Assembly (NCBI GenBank): GCA_037367405.1
Contig: JAZKJV010009620.1
Span: 547,001 to 611,000, forward strand
Length of the DNA: 64,000 bases
Direction of reading: 5' to 3'
DNA from: Ottelia alismoides
Lineage: Eukaryota > Streptophyta > Magnoliopsida > Alismatales > Hydrocharitaceae
Shown: piece by piece, positions 48,194 through 60,889 of the stretch
Layout: the number at the start of each line of letters is the position of its first letter
Position numbering within the stretch: the first letter of the stretch is position 1
The notes under the pieces: model-generated
What the model saw: only the letters and a program-made list of their open reading frames with translations
What the model was told of the DNA's origin: nothing
Databases searched by the model: none
Program-made: the position numbers and the translations under genes

Positions 48194-51100
48194 TGATGAA
48201 TCTCCATTTCATCACCTTTATTCTATCATTTGGCCTCAAAAACCCCAGCAAATGCATGTAAATAGCAACTAACTATACATAATAGCATTCCTCATTCATT
48301 GTATTAATTATACATGAAATAATGTGTTTAATGCCAAAATTATAGAATAAAGAGAAGAAAAGAAAAAGGAATAAAATATTGCAAATATTTTATGACCCAA
48401 ACCCCAAGACCAAGGCAAGTATGGTATTGGTCGACAAGGAATAAAGTAGGGGGAGATAAGGGCTAGTGTACAATAAATACCTCATTTATTCATGCATTTA
48501 TTTATGCATTTTTGACACCTATTTTGTACATAATTATTTATTCATCAAATAAAGAAACTTTGTTTATGAAAGTTGTAGATAATAATATAAATAAAAATAC
48601 AAAATTGAGTTTGTGTAAAAATAATACTCAGTGTACATTTCATACACAAAATAAGAAGCCAAAATCTCAACTTCACAGACCCATATCTTGCAAATAAAAA
48701 CTCCAAATCACCCAAACTCACCTTTGATTGTATATAGATTTCCAAGAACTATTTAATAAAAATGGTTTCATAATATTTGGAGTCCATCTGCAAAAGTTAG
48801 GTTTTTGGCCCCCATTGTGCAGCCTGCCTGATTAAAGTATCCAATATATTCATTGACTATTATTTTTATTCAATTTTATCTTTAGAATCTTGTAAATAAT
48901 GTATATAATACATATACATACTAAAATTAGATTAAAACTAAAAAGGATTAATAAAATAAAATAAGCTAATGCAAGTTAATAGGCAAAATACCTATGACCA
49001 AGAAGGTATATAAATCAAGAAGGAAAACACTCTTTAATTTTTCTCTTCTTTTATATTTTTATAAAAATGTAAATAATACATATAACCTATTAAAAATGCA
49101 AATCCAAAATAAAAATCAAGAAAATACATTAAATAAAATAAGTATACAAAATACATAGGTAAAAGACCTATAGGTATACCTACATGTACCTATACCTATT
49201 TATTTAAAAATGAAAATAAACTCATAAAAATTAAATAAAAATACCTTTATACTCACAAAAATAAATTATAAATTTATAAAATAAGCACTAAAATAATAAA
49301 ATAAAATAAACAAATAAAAAATTAAAAGATACAAAATACATGCAAATATACACATACACACTTTATTAAAATAAAACCATAATAAACACTTCGAAAAATT
49401 CAATAAAAATCACAAATAAATACTACATAAAAAAATACACAATTTTTACTCTTTAAGGAAATTCTGGATAAATCATTTACTAGGTTAAATAAATCAATTT
49501 AGGATCAAACTTTCTATTTTGGCGTTTAGCGGCCGACGTGGACCAATGGGGCGCCGGCCTTTGTTGACCGCCTGGTCAACTGTCCCATCCAAGGTCTGGC
49601 GCCTCTGAACTGTCAACTCCCTGGATTTCTTCCATTTTTTACGGCCATCCCGTCCATCGTTGAAGCTTGCTTCCTTCACAAGAATTGATCTCTGATTATT
49701 CATGATGCCCGCCAATAACTTGGATCGATCAGATACTCATTGGATTACGTAATAATCGCCGGTCAATAAGGCTCCATGCCAATGTCTATAAATAAGTAGC
49801 TCCGCCTCCTTCCTCGAATTTGGCCAATTTTAATCCAACCTTAAGCCTTGATTCCATTCCTGGGACGTTCCTCGTGACAGGGGGAGTGCTCCAGCATCTC
49901 GAATCGGCCGGAGGAAGGGTAGTTTTGTCGCGGCAGAGCTCCGGCGTCCGCCCTGCTCCCTGGTGGTCCCCAGGTATAAGAGCTGGCCTTTTTATGCCTT
50001 TTAGTTAGTTTTTAATGTTAGTTTTTAATTCCAGTAGTTAATTTAGTCCTTAGTTGATCGGCTTAGCGTAAAATCAAAAATTCGAAGTTCGCCGGAGCTC
50101 CGCTCCGGTGACTTCTTCACTGTGAACCCGACCGTGTCCGACCGCCACGTTCATCCCATTTCAAACCCCATCGCATTCTCCATCGATCCATCGCCTTTGA
50201 CCAACCGAGGACCCCTGGTCTTCGCGAATCGGGGCTCCACCTCCGCCATACACCGGAGCCCCTCCGCCTCACTCCATTTCGCTACGAAGCTTCAAAACCC
50301 CGGGTCGAGGAGGTAGCCCTCGCTCCCCCGGTTCTTCCTATGCAGGTACAACGAGGAATGGAGCCCATCTGGGCTTGCATCAAACCAAGAAGAGGTTCCT
50401 AGAGGTCGTGTGCTTCATCGACCTCGTCCGAACGACTCAGACCTCCATGAGCCATGAGAGAACCAACAGACGAGGCGGAAGCCTCCTAGCTACGTCCAGA
50501 GCACTTCAGATGCGAGGGAGGTGCCCGGAGGAGCCAGAGCTGCTCGATCGAAGCTCGCCGCGGGCGAGCTTCTTCCCTGTTCTTCCAGACACCTCCAGCG
50601 CCGTCGGATCAGGAGGGGAGGCCCAGATTGAAAGACAGTCGTCCGATGAAGACACGCGCCAACCGTCAGATCCGCGAGGAGCTTCTAATCCGAACCCTTC
50701 ATTGACGAACCGGTATCCGCCGTCAGATGGGCGACACCTAGATAAGTGGCGCACCCAGCGCCGCAGGATGAAGCGCCTTAGGGGGTAAATTTCAGACCTA
50801 GCCCCCCACTTTTTGCATTTATAGTTTAATACCAAAAAAAAAGTTACGTTGTAAATAAATTATATAATTTGCTGAAAGGACCCTGAGTTTCCTAGAATTG
50901 CATAAAGGTCCTTCTACGCCTCACGTGCAGTACCCACGTGAGGCGCGTAATTTTTGCGCTTAAACCCCGTCGGGTTCTAGTATTTGTAAAATGGCCCTGA
51001 AAATAAAAATAAAGGTGTATTTCTTTTGTAATTTTTGCATGTAGGCCCCTGAGGAATATTTTAATTGCAAAAATACCCCTGCCGGCCATTTATTTTTGCG

Positions 51101-52297
51101 TGCTTTGTCTATTTATTGTATGCTTCATATTTCTTTGAAAAATTTTGCAAAAATAGACATAAGCTCCTGTTAGCATACCCTTGCACGCTATATCTTTAGT
51201 TTTTAATTTTGTAGCATTTTTGCATTTATTAAAAATAAAAAACATGCCTTTTGTTTACTGTCTAACTTATAAAATACCAAAAAAATAAGAAAAGACCTCG
51301 AAAAATTCCAAAAACAATCCCTATATGTATTTTGACTTATTTTAGTGTCGGTCCAAAAATCCCTAAAAATCTCAAAAGAAAAACCGTAAAAACTCAAAAA
51401 TACCCAAAAACTTCAAAAAATGTAGAAAATCAAAGAAAAAACAAAAAAAAATATAAACTCAGTCTCTTTTTCTTCTATATTTTATTCTCTTTATTTGAAA
51501 ATTAGTGTGGAAAAATTTTGAGGCTGTTTGCTATTTTGAATGCCTATTTTTCTTACAGCCAAACCCTATTTCCCTGTTTTCTCTTATTCTTCTATTTAAA
51601 AATACTAAAAATGTTTTGAAAAATGCCCAAAAATCACAAAAATAGTAAAAAAACATGAAAATCCCAAACAAACTTTATTCCTGAATTTTTGACTATTTTG
51701 TATATTTTTATAAATATTATAGTACCCCTTTATATATATGTACTTCCTAAAAAAAGAAATATATATATATATATCTAACTATTTATATACGTGTATGTGC
51801 ATATTTATTCATGTATAATATTCAAAAAAAAAGAGAAAAAAGTCACTATATATATATTGTATGTATTATAAGCTATATACTCACCCTCTAGGGGTATATA
51901 AATATATATATATATATTTAAATATTTATATTCTATAAATTATATATATATTACCTAATTATGTTATTAAAATAAAAATAAAAAAATAATATAAAAATAA
52001 AAAAGAGAAATATTAAAAACCCACAAAAATAGGCTTAACACATGGATGACTCTGCGATTCATGCACATTTGAGGCTATTGCATTTTGTATTGCTCTCTGT
52101 GGTTCGACCTCTACATGCTTAGTCACTGTACATTTTGTGGTAGAGTAATAAATATTAATTCATATTTTTGGGACTCAATTGTTTTATTCTTTTATTGTGG
52201 GTTAATTGTTGATTAACCGGGTGTTCTGCGAGCGGTCGCCTCGGCGACATTTTTTATATTATTCATGGTGACCCTTGCGGAATTATCCGCGTTATCA
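48194..52297 (+). repeat. 3' LTR of element C
   Basis: It matches the 5' LTR from end to end. Landmarks are the purine block at 48438-48462, TATAAATA at 49787-49794, the longer CCGGAGCTCCGCTCCGG palindrome near 50091-50107 and the end CCGCGTTATCA. It is followed by CCGTC (52298-52302), the right TSD. Confidence 0.95.
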
Positions 52298-53106
52298 CCG
52301 TCCACATGGAATGTGCATGGAGATGTGATATCCATATATATTCTCTCCTTATTTGTTGGTGTAATTTAGGATTGATTTATATTTGATTTGTCAAATATAT
52401 TTTAATCTAAATTGGATCATAAGTAGTTGGTTTTTTCCAAAAACAATTTTGACCATTGGATTGACATAAATCAATCTCATCCATTGATTTTATGAGTCCC
52501 AGGGATTGAGATCCATGGATCGCAAAACCCTATAAACAGAGAGGTATACCATGCTCTCTCTTTACACACATGCTATTGTAGCACATCTCTCTCTCTCTTT
52601 CTCTCTACATGTCTACTCTCTCTCCCTCTCATGGCCGTCCACCATGGATGCCCTAAAGAGGTTCTCCATCGCCGCAGCATCGTCGTTATGCTGACCGATC
52701 ATCTGCTCGTGGATCTCTGTCTACTTCGGTGCGCCTCGCTCGTGAAGAAGACGTCGTATATCGTGTGTCGAGATCAAGAGATCCACTACTTGGATCATCA
52801 ACATGGATTGCGAGAAGCACACGATTCATCCCCGCGCTCGCAAGCGTCTCCTCCGTCGGATCGGACTTGAGACAGGAGGTCTCTTCGTTTAGAGACTTGA
52901 TCACAACCACGCTTCAAGAGGTAATCTTATTACTTGTTTGTGGTTTGGACGAAACGATCCGAGAAGTGTTCTTGGATCATGTGGTTTCGTCGCATTTTTT
53001 TTAATTCCGCTGCATCGAGCAACTATTGCGACTAGTTGCTCCTCGCCGTATTCGATACGACGCTCATGCTTCCGTGATGCGCTTGAGGATCTAACCATAT
53101 CCTTCA
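52298..53106 (+). repeat. Copia 5' LTR, second part
   Basis: It continues the LTR from 32591 and matches the 3' LTR from about 60070 to 60884. The TATA box is TATAAACA (52531-52538; TATAAATA in the 3' copy), followed by a CT-rich start region (52545-52630). It ends ATATCCTTCA, two bases before the primer-binding site. A 79-codon frame (52631-52870) occurs in both LTRs but shows no sign of selection. Confidence 0.93.
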
Positions 53107-53108
53107 AG

Positions 53109-53120
53109 TGGTATCAGAGC
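53109..53120 (+). promoter_or_regulatory. Copia primer-binding site (initiator Met tRNA)
   Basis: TGGTATCAGAGC, the standard copia site complementary to the 3' end of plant initiator tRNA-Met, lies two bases after the LTR. Confidence 0.95.
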
Positions 53121-55700
53121 CTTAGGTCGAAGGTTTTGGATACGATCCATAAAACCGAAGGTGACTTGGGTTCGTTAGGGTTGCGAAAGTTTTATCACAT
53201 TTCATTTTCGCATCTCTGTTTAGTGATTATTTTTGGCCCTGTTTAAATTGTTTAAACACGAAAATAAAACTTGTATTTTGTTCCTCATTAAATAAGGAAA
53301 CCAAAGGATCCGAGTTTATGTAATTTGGATTCCGTTTGCTCTAGATATGGTCGTTTTAATGAACATGTATTAACTGTTACGGGAACTGCGAATCTTAACG
53401 TAATTAAGGAGTTAATTAATGTTTAGAAACGTCTTGAAATGTGTGCAAATCACATAGGTTCTGTTGTAAATCAAATTATCAAACTTTGGAAACTTACTTT
53501 GCTTTATTTGGATTTAAATTGATTGAGATATGCTAATTTTAGTAAGTCGGGGTCAATGCTGAAATTACTTTCCTAATCAAGAATCATGTGATTGCCAATT
53601 AGTGAAATTAATTGTTAAATTCATGAAATAATTATGGAAAAATATTTGAGAAATATTAGATGATGATTATTTCCTTAATTAACTTGGCCTCAACCAATAA
53701 TTGATTAGATTTGATCTAGATCAAAATTGGAAACACAATCATCAAACTCCTTGCTTGAATAGGATTGAGAATTTGTCTAGCAAATATCCTTATAATAAAA
53801 AATGTTTAGATTATTACTATATGGTATAATTTCGGTTGAAGAACCGATGATCATCTCAAGTACAAAGTGATTGACTCGGCATTATTTTTTCCCGAGGCGG
53901 ATATGGTGTCTAGTCGGGGATCGCTGGGGTAGCGGGTTGCAACGTATGCGGTACGTCCCACTCCCGCCGGTACTGGCCATGACAACGGGTAGGGAACGAA
54001 TGATGCCTGAGAGATCATGATGTATTTTTCTAATTATTGAAATTCCAATTAATACGTATTTTGAGATAATACCATATATTCAAGTAAAATCAAGTTTGTT
54101 GATTGAATTGGATTGAAAATTAATTTAATATGATTAAGTTAATTATATCCAATTAAAAACACTCTATTATGAATAGATGTGTATTTCCCTTGGAAGAATT
54201 AATTATGTGAATATGATTCATGATAATTAATTAGAATTTAAATATGATATGGAGGATCACATAAGTGACATCCATGGTCTCCCGTCAAGGCGAAGGGTTC
54301 CGTCGCCAGGGATTGTATGTAGGAGATGCCTGTCTGAAGTGACAGCTCCTATATGCAAGCGCATCTAGATCGGGCTCTTTGCTTCTCGAAAGAGTAATGC
54401 CGTATGCGTAGTGACCCCAATATCGGATCCTCATATTATTGGGGCGATATTGGATTGCGCATAGCGAGTTCTATTCCTATTGACGGTTGGTTCAATTAAT
54501 GATGGGTCAACATCAGTTAGGGGTGGTGGGCTCGGGTATTAAAGACCGAATTGGGAGATGCAATTTTGACTTGCAAGGTGGAATGTGTTCCTGCTTCTTT
54601 TATCGGAGTTGCAGATTCTCATATTATTGGGATGTAAAAAAGATAAGTAAGGAGATCCCAGATCTTGCTGAGATATAATGGTAAGTATATCTCTTACATT
54701 GAAAGTGATTAAGGGAATGAACTTTCATTATTGACAAGGCAAGACAACTTTGATATGAAAATCCTAAATCAAAATAAAATATATATTTATATGCAAATTT
54801 CTTATTTCAGATAATCCTTCATTAAACCCACTCAATGTTATACTCAATAATAACCAGTAGAATATCATGGATTGGACCTATGATCCCGATATTGTACTTG
54901 CAATTGAACACATAATGTATGTGGTTGCAATGTGTAAGTTTCCTCATAATAATGAGGAATGATAATTAAATAGACAACAGGACTAAAACCCTTGGGTTTG
55001 TATGTCTCTATAAGTCTTGATCTCATCGAATGTACTTTTGAAGTGACATGTCGATAATGATCGTAATTATCAAATAATCCTTATAAAATCTAAGAAGATG
55101 TTCTGGCATACATATGTGCTCTCGACATATAATCATGAATGACATGGTTCTCTGCATTATGCAGAATGGTGGCTCTATAGGAGATGATGTATTCAAATTG
55201 TTTGAGTACCTACCTGAACCTAAGTTTTAAGAGTTTAAATGGACGTAGATACGATGAGTGTCATCATTCTACTATCTATACTCTAGTCATTCATTAAGCT
55301 TCATAATATTCATATTGTATGAATTGAATGAAGCATGTACTCTTATAGTGAAATTTTTGATTTTTACATAAGAGACCTTGGTCTTGAGCAATGATTGCTT
55401 ATAGATAAAGGGAGCACAGTGGAAGCATGGGTTGGACCCAAGTACGAAGTATAGTCAAAGAGTTGACTATACTTATGTGACTTCCATATGACATCCAAAG
55501 AGTTGGATGTATGCTAATACTGCAATAAGTTGATGTGTTGATAGAATGACTATCAAATCTATCTAGAATTCTTAGAGAAGGAATCGGATAGTACATCAGA
55601 ATAATCTACATATATTCATTGAAATTGACTTACTTATTTGATAAGATAAAGTCTAATAATTATATCTCAATCTTCTAATGACACTTGCAATTGGTTGCAT
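53121..55700 (+). other. Copia leader and unrecognisable gag region, with a hairpin cluster
   Basis: No Gag motif can be read here, although gag should lie in the second half. A GC-richer block (53880-54480) stands out. It holds four stem-loops between 54289 and 54453: GGCGA/TCGCC, CTGTC/GACAG nested in GGAG/CTCC, CTCTTT/AAAGAG and CCAATATCG/CGATATTGG. The rest is AT-rich with stops in all frames. Confidence 0.55.
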
Positions 55701-58240
55701 CTGTATTAGAATATTAGAAATTTGATCTTGAGGTTTAATGGTCATCCATGTTGAAAGTGATGCAACTGTTGCAACAATTTCCATTGGATCAATAGACTTC
55801 ATATTTTCAGTGGGAGCCCTTAGTCTTAGAGAATGTCTCTGTGACTTGGATATTAGAATACACTCAGAGTTTATTTCTAAATGTTGGAAATAAACATGAA
55901 TTCTGGAATAAACCTATCATAGAGAGTTATAATGGAGATATTTCAGATAGTAATCTAACATCTAGTGGACTCCACTAAATTAGAAAATTAATGAATGGTT
56001 CATTAAGATTTCTATACTGAAAATTAAAACCTTTAAAGATCAATAGTAGGATAAAGATCATTTGACAATGATCTGGCATCATGTTTTTGGACATATGTCT
56101 ATTGATGAGATCAATAGACATGTAAGAGATGAAACTTTAGAATTTATAAAATTTCAAAACTTGCATGCTTATGAATATTGTATTCAAAGTAAAATGTCCA
56201 ATACACCCTTCTTTGGGAAAGGTGAAAAAAATGTCAAGGTATTCAGGATCTCATACATATTGATGTATGTGAATCATCTATATCATAGTAAACATTATGG
56301 ATATGTAATATCTATTGATGATTATGTATGATATGAGATTTCTTCTCTTCACCTAAGAAAACTTTGAAATGTTCACAGATTTCACAATTTTGGTTTAGAG
56401 CCAAAGGTTGAAGGAAGATGAAATGAATTTGATCTAATCAAGGTAGCTTGTAACTATTTGATGAATTCAAGGAATACCTTATGGAGATGTAGATATCATT
56501 CCTATCTCAATCCTCCTAATAAACCTAAACTCAATAAGAGTTGTAGGAAGATACAATTGATCATGTGTGACATGATTTGATCAATGATTAATCTTAGCAT
56601 AATTATCGCTTAGTTTCCAAGTATATATATATGTGGTAGAGACAACATTATATATATCTTTAATAAGGTTCCATGTGATTAAGCTGGAATCTGGCACTGG
56701 AAAGTGCTACTTCATTAGGAAAATAAAGGATGGTATTGTATACCTACTTTATGACCTTGAGATTCTTAAAGGATCTCATCTCTGAGAATGAGATTCTTAG
56801 AGGATGACTCTCTTAAGAATCAAGATGAAAATGAAGTAAAGGAACTCATTTAATCTTGAGAAGATAACGAGGCTCTTGAAATCGGAAACTAAAAAGAATA
56901 ATTGAAGATGAAACACTAGTACTTCTTCAAATAAGTTTGAGGATGTATTCCATCTGAAAATGATCTGACTTCATGTGATGAGGCTTCTGGAGATCATATC
57001 ATGAAAAGATAGATGTTAGCAATAAAAGTCTAATGTAGACTTCATATACAAGTGTTGTATATAGACCCTCGAGGATTCACCTATAAGGGTTAGACCCATT
57101 ATGGTGTAAATGGATCTTCAAGAGAAAGAGGGAATCTGATGAGAAGGTAGAGAACTTCAAAGCACGGTTCGTAGCCATGAGCTACACACCGAAGAGAAGA
57201 CATCGCTTGCGATGAGACTTGCTCTCCAGTGACCCTGCTTTAACCCATCCGAATATTGCTAACTATAGCTACACAACTTGACTATGACATCTTCATGATG
57301 TGAGTCAAGATTGCATTCCTCTATGAATACCTCTCTGAGGAGATTCATAGGAAGTAGCCCCAGGGTTTCATGGTTGAGGAAAGCAAGGTGTGCTAGCTAA
57401 AGAACTCAATCTTTGGACTCAGATAAGCTTCTTGTAGTTGGAACATAAGATTTGATGAAATTATAAATGTTATGATTTCAGATAAAAATCTTGATGAACC
57501 ATGTGAAGCTTAGTGGGAGTGCCTTTGTGTTCATCGTGCTAAATGTAGATATTATCCTAATCATTTGGAATGATCTAAGGATGATAATAATAAGTGTTTT
57601 ATAATCTGGTTATCACATACCTCGAGATATGATCTCAAGGATATCTCTTAGATCTTAGTTCTGAAGTCGTTCAGAAGCAAAGAGAAGAGGGTATTGGGAC
57701 CGTCACATTAGTAGTACACCTTGGACATATTCCATTTTTTGGAAAATTCCAAGAAAGGCTTCTTTCCCTTAAGATATGGTACTGACCTAACTAAAGGGAT
57801 AGCACCTCAAAGAGTTGAGGATGTGAATGCTAAAACTGCTTGCCCTTGTGCATCAGTTCCGAGAAGCTGGGTGTATGCTAGATGTGTACAAAAGCCAGAT
57901 GTCTACCATGCAGTGGGAGTAGTAAACTGTTACTAATCCAACTATGGAGATAAAACACTTGATTGCAGTAATAACAATATCTTCAAAGATGATGAAACTT
58001 AGAGATAGTGATCTCAAAGTCCTATTTTCAAAAGTTTAAGACCTTGAGTATTGGTTGCATAAGATGCAACACATCGCATTGGATGCGAGCACTGTTACTA
58101 GGGGATATGTAAGTGCCGTAAAAGGACTTGGCATAGTCTCTTGAGAACAGAGTGACTGATCAGCTTTCCTAGCTATTTTCTAAATAGCCTATGATTATCA
58201 CATGAGTGTGGGTTTAAATGATTATCCCATAAATGGCTCT
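55701..58240 (+). pseudogene. pol: Copia pol remains (protease, integrase, reverse transcriptase, RNase H)
   Basis: Pieces in several frames follow copia order. VATISIGSID...ECLCDL (about 55765-55840) recalls the sequence after the protease active site. IWHHVFGHMSIDEINRHVRDETLEF...CIQSKM (56062-56240) is the zinc-binding start of integrase. WCKWIFKRKRESDE...KARFVAM (57109-57180) is the start of reverse transcriptase, with further palm text shifted in frame to about 57470 and a degenerate catalytic region near 57545-57560. The stretch at 57850-57930 matches the RNase H lead-in. Stops and frameshifts are dense throughout and the whole is shorter than a normal copia pol. Confidence 0.8.
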
Positions 58241-58257
58241 TTGGGCTAGTGGGAGAT

Positions 58258-60884
58258 TGTCAGACATGCGAGCCCACGGTGAGCCATTATGCAATAAATG
58301 TTATTGCAAATATCATTCCCTGATCTGAAATGAAGAATACATAATTTGCATAATAGGTCCCTTAGTACAATTAGGGTTATGTACCATGGCCATCTTAATG
58401 ATTATACATCTGCTGATTCAATTATTGAATCATAGAGGCTGGTGCTCAGATGAATGTCTAATGAGTTAGATTGAGGACTCATCAAGCACCGTCAAATGAT
58501 AATTAAGAGATGATCTCCAGCCTGAGAAGGAGATGGTAATCCTTTCTCTAAAGGCTGATATCTAACTGACCTCTTGATGCAGGTCCTCTGCATAGGAATA
58601 GAGATTCGAAGGTGTTAGATAAGTTAGGTCAAAGAGTTGACTTAACGAGATCGAGATAACCAAAGTCCTATATCGTATGCTGTCATAATATAGGCACGCA
58701 TCCTCTGACCAGAGATAGATGTGTTACTATATGTCTGAGTATGTACATTTGGCAGACCAATATGTTGATGACCTAACCAAGGTCTATACACCGGCACACT
58801 GGTGTGCATATAAGGGCATATGAGTAATACGATCTCTCAAAGGGATCATACAGGTTCACTACTGAACCGAAAGACATGAGCTCACTCATGAGATATTGGG
58901 AAGAATCAAATTCTGTGCGCACGGTCGTCTCTTTTTGGAAGCTTGAATGAATTTGTAGGTTTGATATATGCTTTTGGAAAGTATATGATCGATACCAACT
59001 CCCAATGATCAAAATGAGAAACTTACTGATAAAACCCTGAAGTAGACATTATAAAGTTGATCTAATACTTTGGGTTTATTCTGAGTCTTCCAATATGCAG
59101 GATGTACAGGTATTGGGAATATCTGAGGGTGATGTGATCATAAACGATTGTATAACCATGACGCTTCCATTCCTAGGGAGTGATGAAATGGGTTTGGATT
59201 TTAGTGACTCCTCTCAGTAGAGAAGTAATCTGATCTTGATCCAAATGTTGGACTTTGATCTGAATGTGATTCAGATACAATGAGAAGATTAGATTTGCGG
59301 TCTTGATTTAATTAAGCATCTATGGAAGGCCCGAGATCTGGATTTGAGATGTAATATCAATATCCAAGTCACTATACGTGGAACAATACAATCGCCCTGT
59401 CCTTATCTCCAAGTATTCGCGGAGAAAGCGCATTATCCTTGAAAGAGTTCAGGATAATTTCATTGTTGATAAAATGTATCCGAGCATTGAGAAAATGGAT
59501 AATTAAATGTGATTTAATTATCATGATTAATATGAATACGATTCATATTATAAAGAGAGTTATCTAAGATAATTAAATGTGATTTAATTGTCAAAGGTGA
59601 GAATAATGTGAATGCGATTCATATTATTTGGGAACATGAGAATAGAGATCCAAGATGATTAAATGTGATTTAATTATCATGGATATGATTAATGTGGATA
59701 GCACTATTCATATTATTCATAATATATTATAAATGTGATTTATAATGTTTTAGAGAGGCTAATTATAATTTATATTTTTTAATTAATTATTGATGTGTAT
59801 TGGATACACATTGTGTGATTAATTGAAAATGTAAATTATATTTTATTTTGGGTTGTGAATGTGATTCACAATTTTCTAATGGCAAGATTGCAATATTCTC
59901 AAAATTAATTATGAATTTTTTTTTGAAGAATAAAATCCCAATAAAAGTTGTTGAAAATAAATAATGAGAGAGATTTCCATGGAGATATGCAATCTCATGA
60001 AATCTCATGAGATTGCCTCCATGGGAAATCAAGTGGGCGGCACCCAATTCCTAATTAGAATGGGTGGCCGTCCACATGAAATGTGCATGGAGATGTGATC
60101 TCCATATATATTCTCTCCTTATTTGTTGGTGTAATTTATGATTAATTTATATTTGATTTGTCAAATATATTTTAATCTAAATTAGATCATAAGTTGTTGG
60201 TTTTTTCCAACAACAATTTTGACCATTGGATTGACATAAATCAATCTCATCCATTGATTTTATGAGTCCCATGGATTGAGATCCATGGATCCCAAAACCC
60301 TATAAATAGAGAGGCATACCATGCTCTCTCTTTACACACATGCTATTGTAGCACATCTCTCTCTCTCTCTTTCTCTCTACATGCCTACTCTCTCTCCCTC
60401 TCATGGCTGTCCACCATGGATGCCCTAGAGAGGTTCTCCATCACCGCGGCGTCGTCATTATGTTGCCCGATCGTCTGCTCGTGGATCTCCGTCTACTTTG
60501 GTGCGCCTCGCTCGTGAAGAAGACGGCGTATCTCGTGTGTCGAGATCGGGAGATCCGCTGCTTGGATCATCAACATGGATTGCGAGAAGCACGCGATTCA
60601 TCCCCGCGCTCGCAAGCGTCTCCTCCGTCGGATCGGACTTGAGACAGGAGGTCTCTTCATTTAGTGACTTGATCGCAGCCACGCTTCAATAGGTAATCCT
60701 ATTACTTGTTTGTGGTTTAGACGAAATGATCCGAGAAGTGTTCTTGGATCATGTGGTTTCGTCGCATAAATTTTTTATTAAATTCTGCTGCATCGAGCCA
60801 CTAGTGCAACTAGTCGCTCCTCGTCGTATTCGATACGATGCTCACGCTTCCGTGACGCGCTTGAGGATCTAACCATATCCTTCA
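58258..60884 (+). repeat. Copia 3' LTR
   Basis: Preceded by the purine-rich GTGGGAGAT tract, it starts TGTCAGACATGCG and ends ATATCCTTCA. It is uninterrupted and so shows the original form of the region where element C inserted in the other copy. It has the TATA box TATAAATA (60301-60308), a CT-rich start region and the palindrome cluster (59498-59872). It is followed by CTTTC (60885-60889), the TSD. Confidence 0.94.
59498..59872 (+). repeat. Cluster of short palindromes with a G-Y-G centre (3' LTR copy)
   Basis: The same series as in the 5' LTR, in the same order and spacing. Some centres have changed between copies (GYG to ACG in the second, T/C swaps in others). One arm is intact here where the 5' copy lost a base (ATTTAATTG near 59582-59590). 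The last unit, TTGTGAAT-GTG-ATTCACAA, is perfect here. Confidence 0.85.
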
Positions 60885-60889
60885 CTTTC

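Larger units (their letters stand above)
32592..52297 (+). mobile_element. Element C: Athila-like Ty3/gypsy retrotransposon, innermost and best preserved
   Basis: A complete 19.7-kb element with LTRs of 4.1 kb (32592-36691 and 48194-52297), ends TGATGA...TTATCA, and TSD CTGTC/CCGTC (32587-32591 and 52298-52302; one base has changed). The intact target text is visible in the copia 3' LTR near 60065-60075. The primer site matches tRNA-Asp (36694-36711). Gag to integrase lie in one frame (39039-45554). A hairpin/G-run array follows (45528-45928), then a long 3' UTR and the polypurine tract AAGTATAGGGGGG (48181-48193). Family members in the window are A, D and E. No env-like frame is visible. Confidence 0.95.
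30736..60884 (+). mobile_element. Ty1/copia element with 2.6-kb LTRs, nested in the LINE and itself split by element C
   Basis: The LTR begins TGTCGGACATGCG (5' copy, 30736) and TGTCAGACATGCG (3' copy, 58258) and ends ATATCCTTCA (53106 and 60884). The flanks carry CTTTC at 30731-30735 and 60885-60889, a perfect 5-bp TSD. The 5' LTR is split by element C. The primer-binding site TGGTATCAGAGC (53109-53120) matches the 3' end of initiator-Met tRNA. Order of coding remains is protease, integrase, reverse transcriptase, RNase H, which is the Ty1/copia order. LTR copies differ by about 3% over the first 450 bases by eye, yet the internal region is shredded. Confidence 0.93.

Noticed and set aside
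60403..60642. 79-codon frame in both copia LTRs (also 52631-52870)
   Set aside because: Amino-acid differences are as frequent as expected without constraint, and no domain is recognisable.
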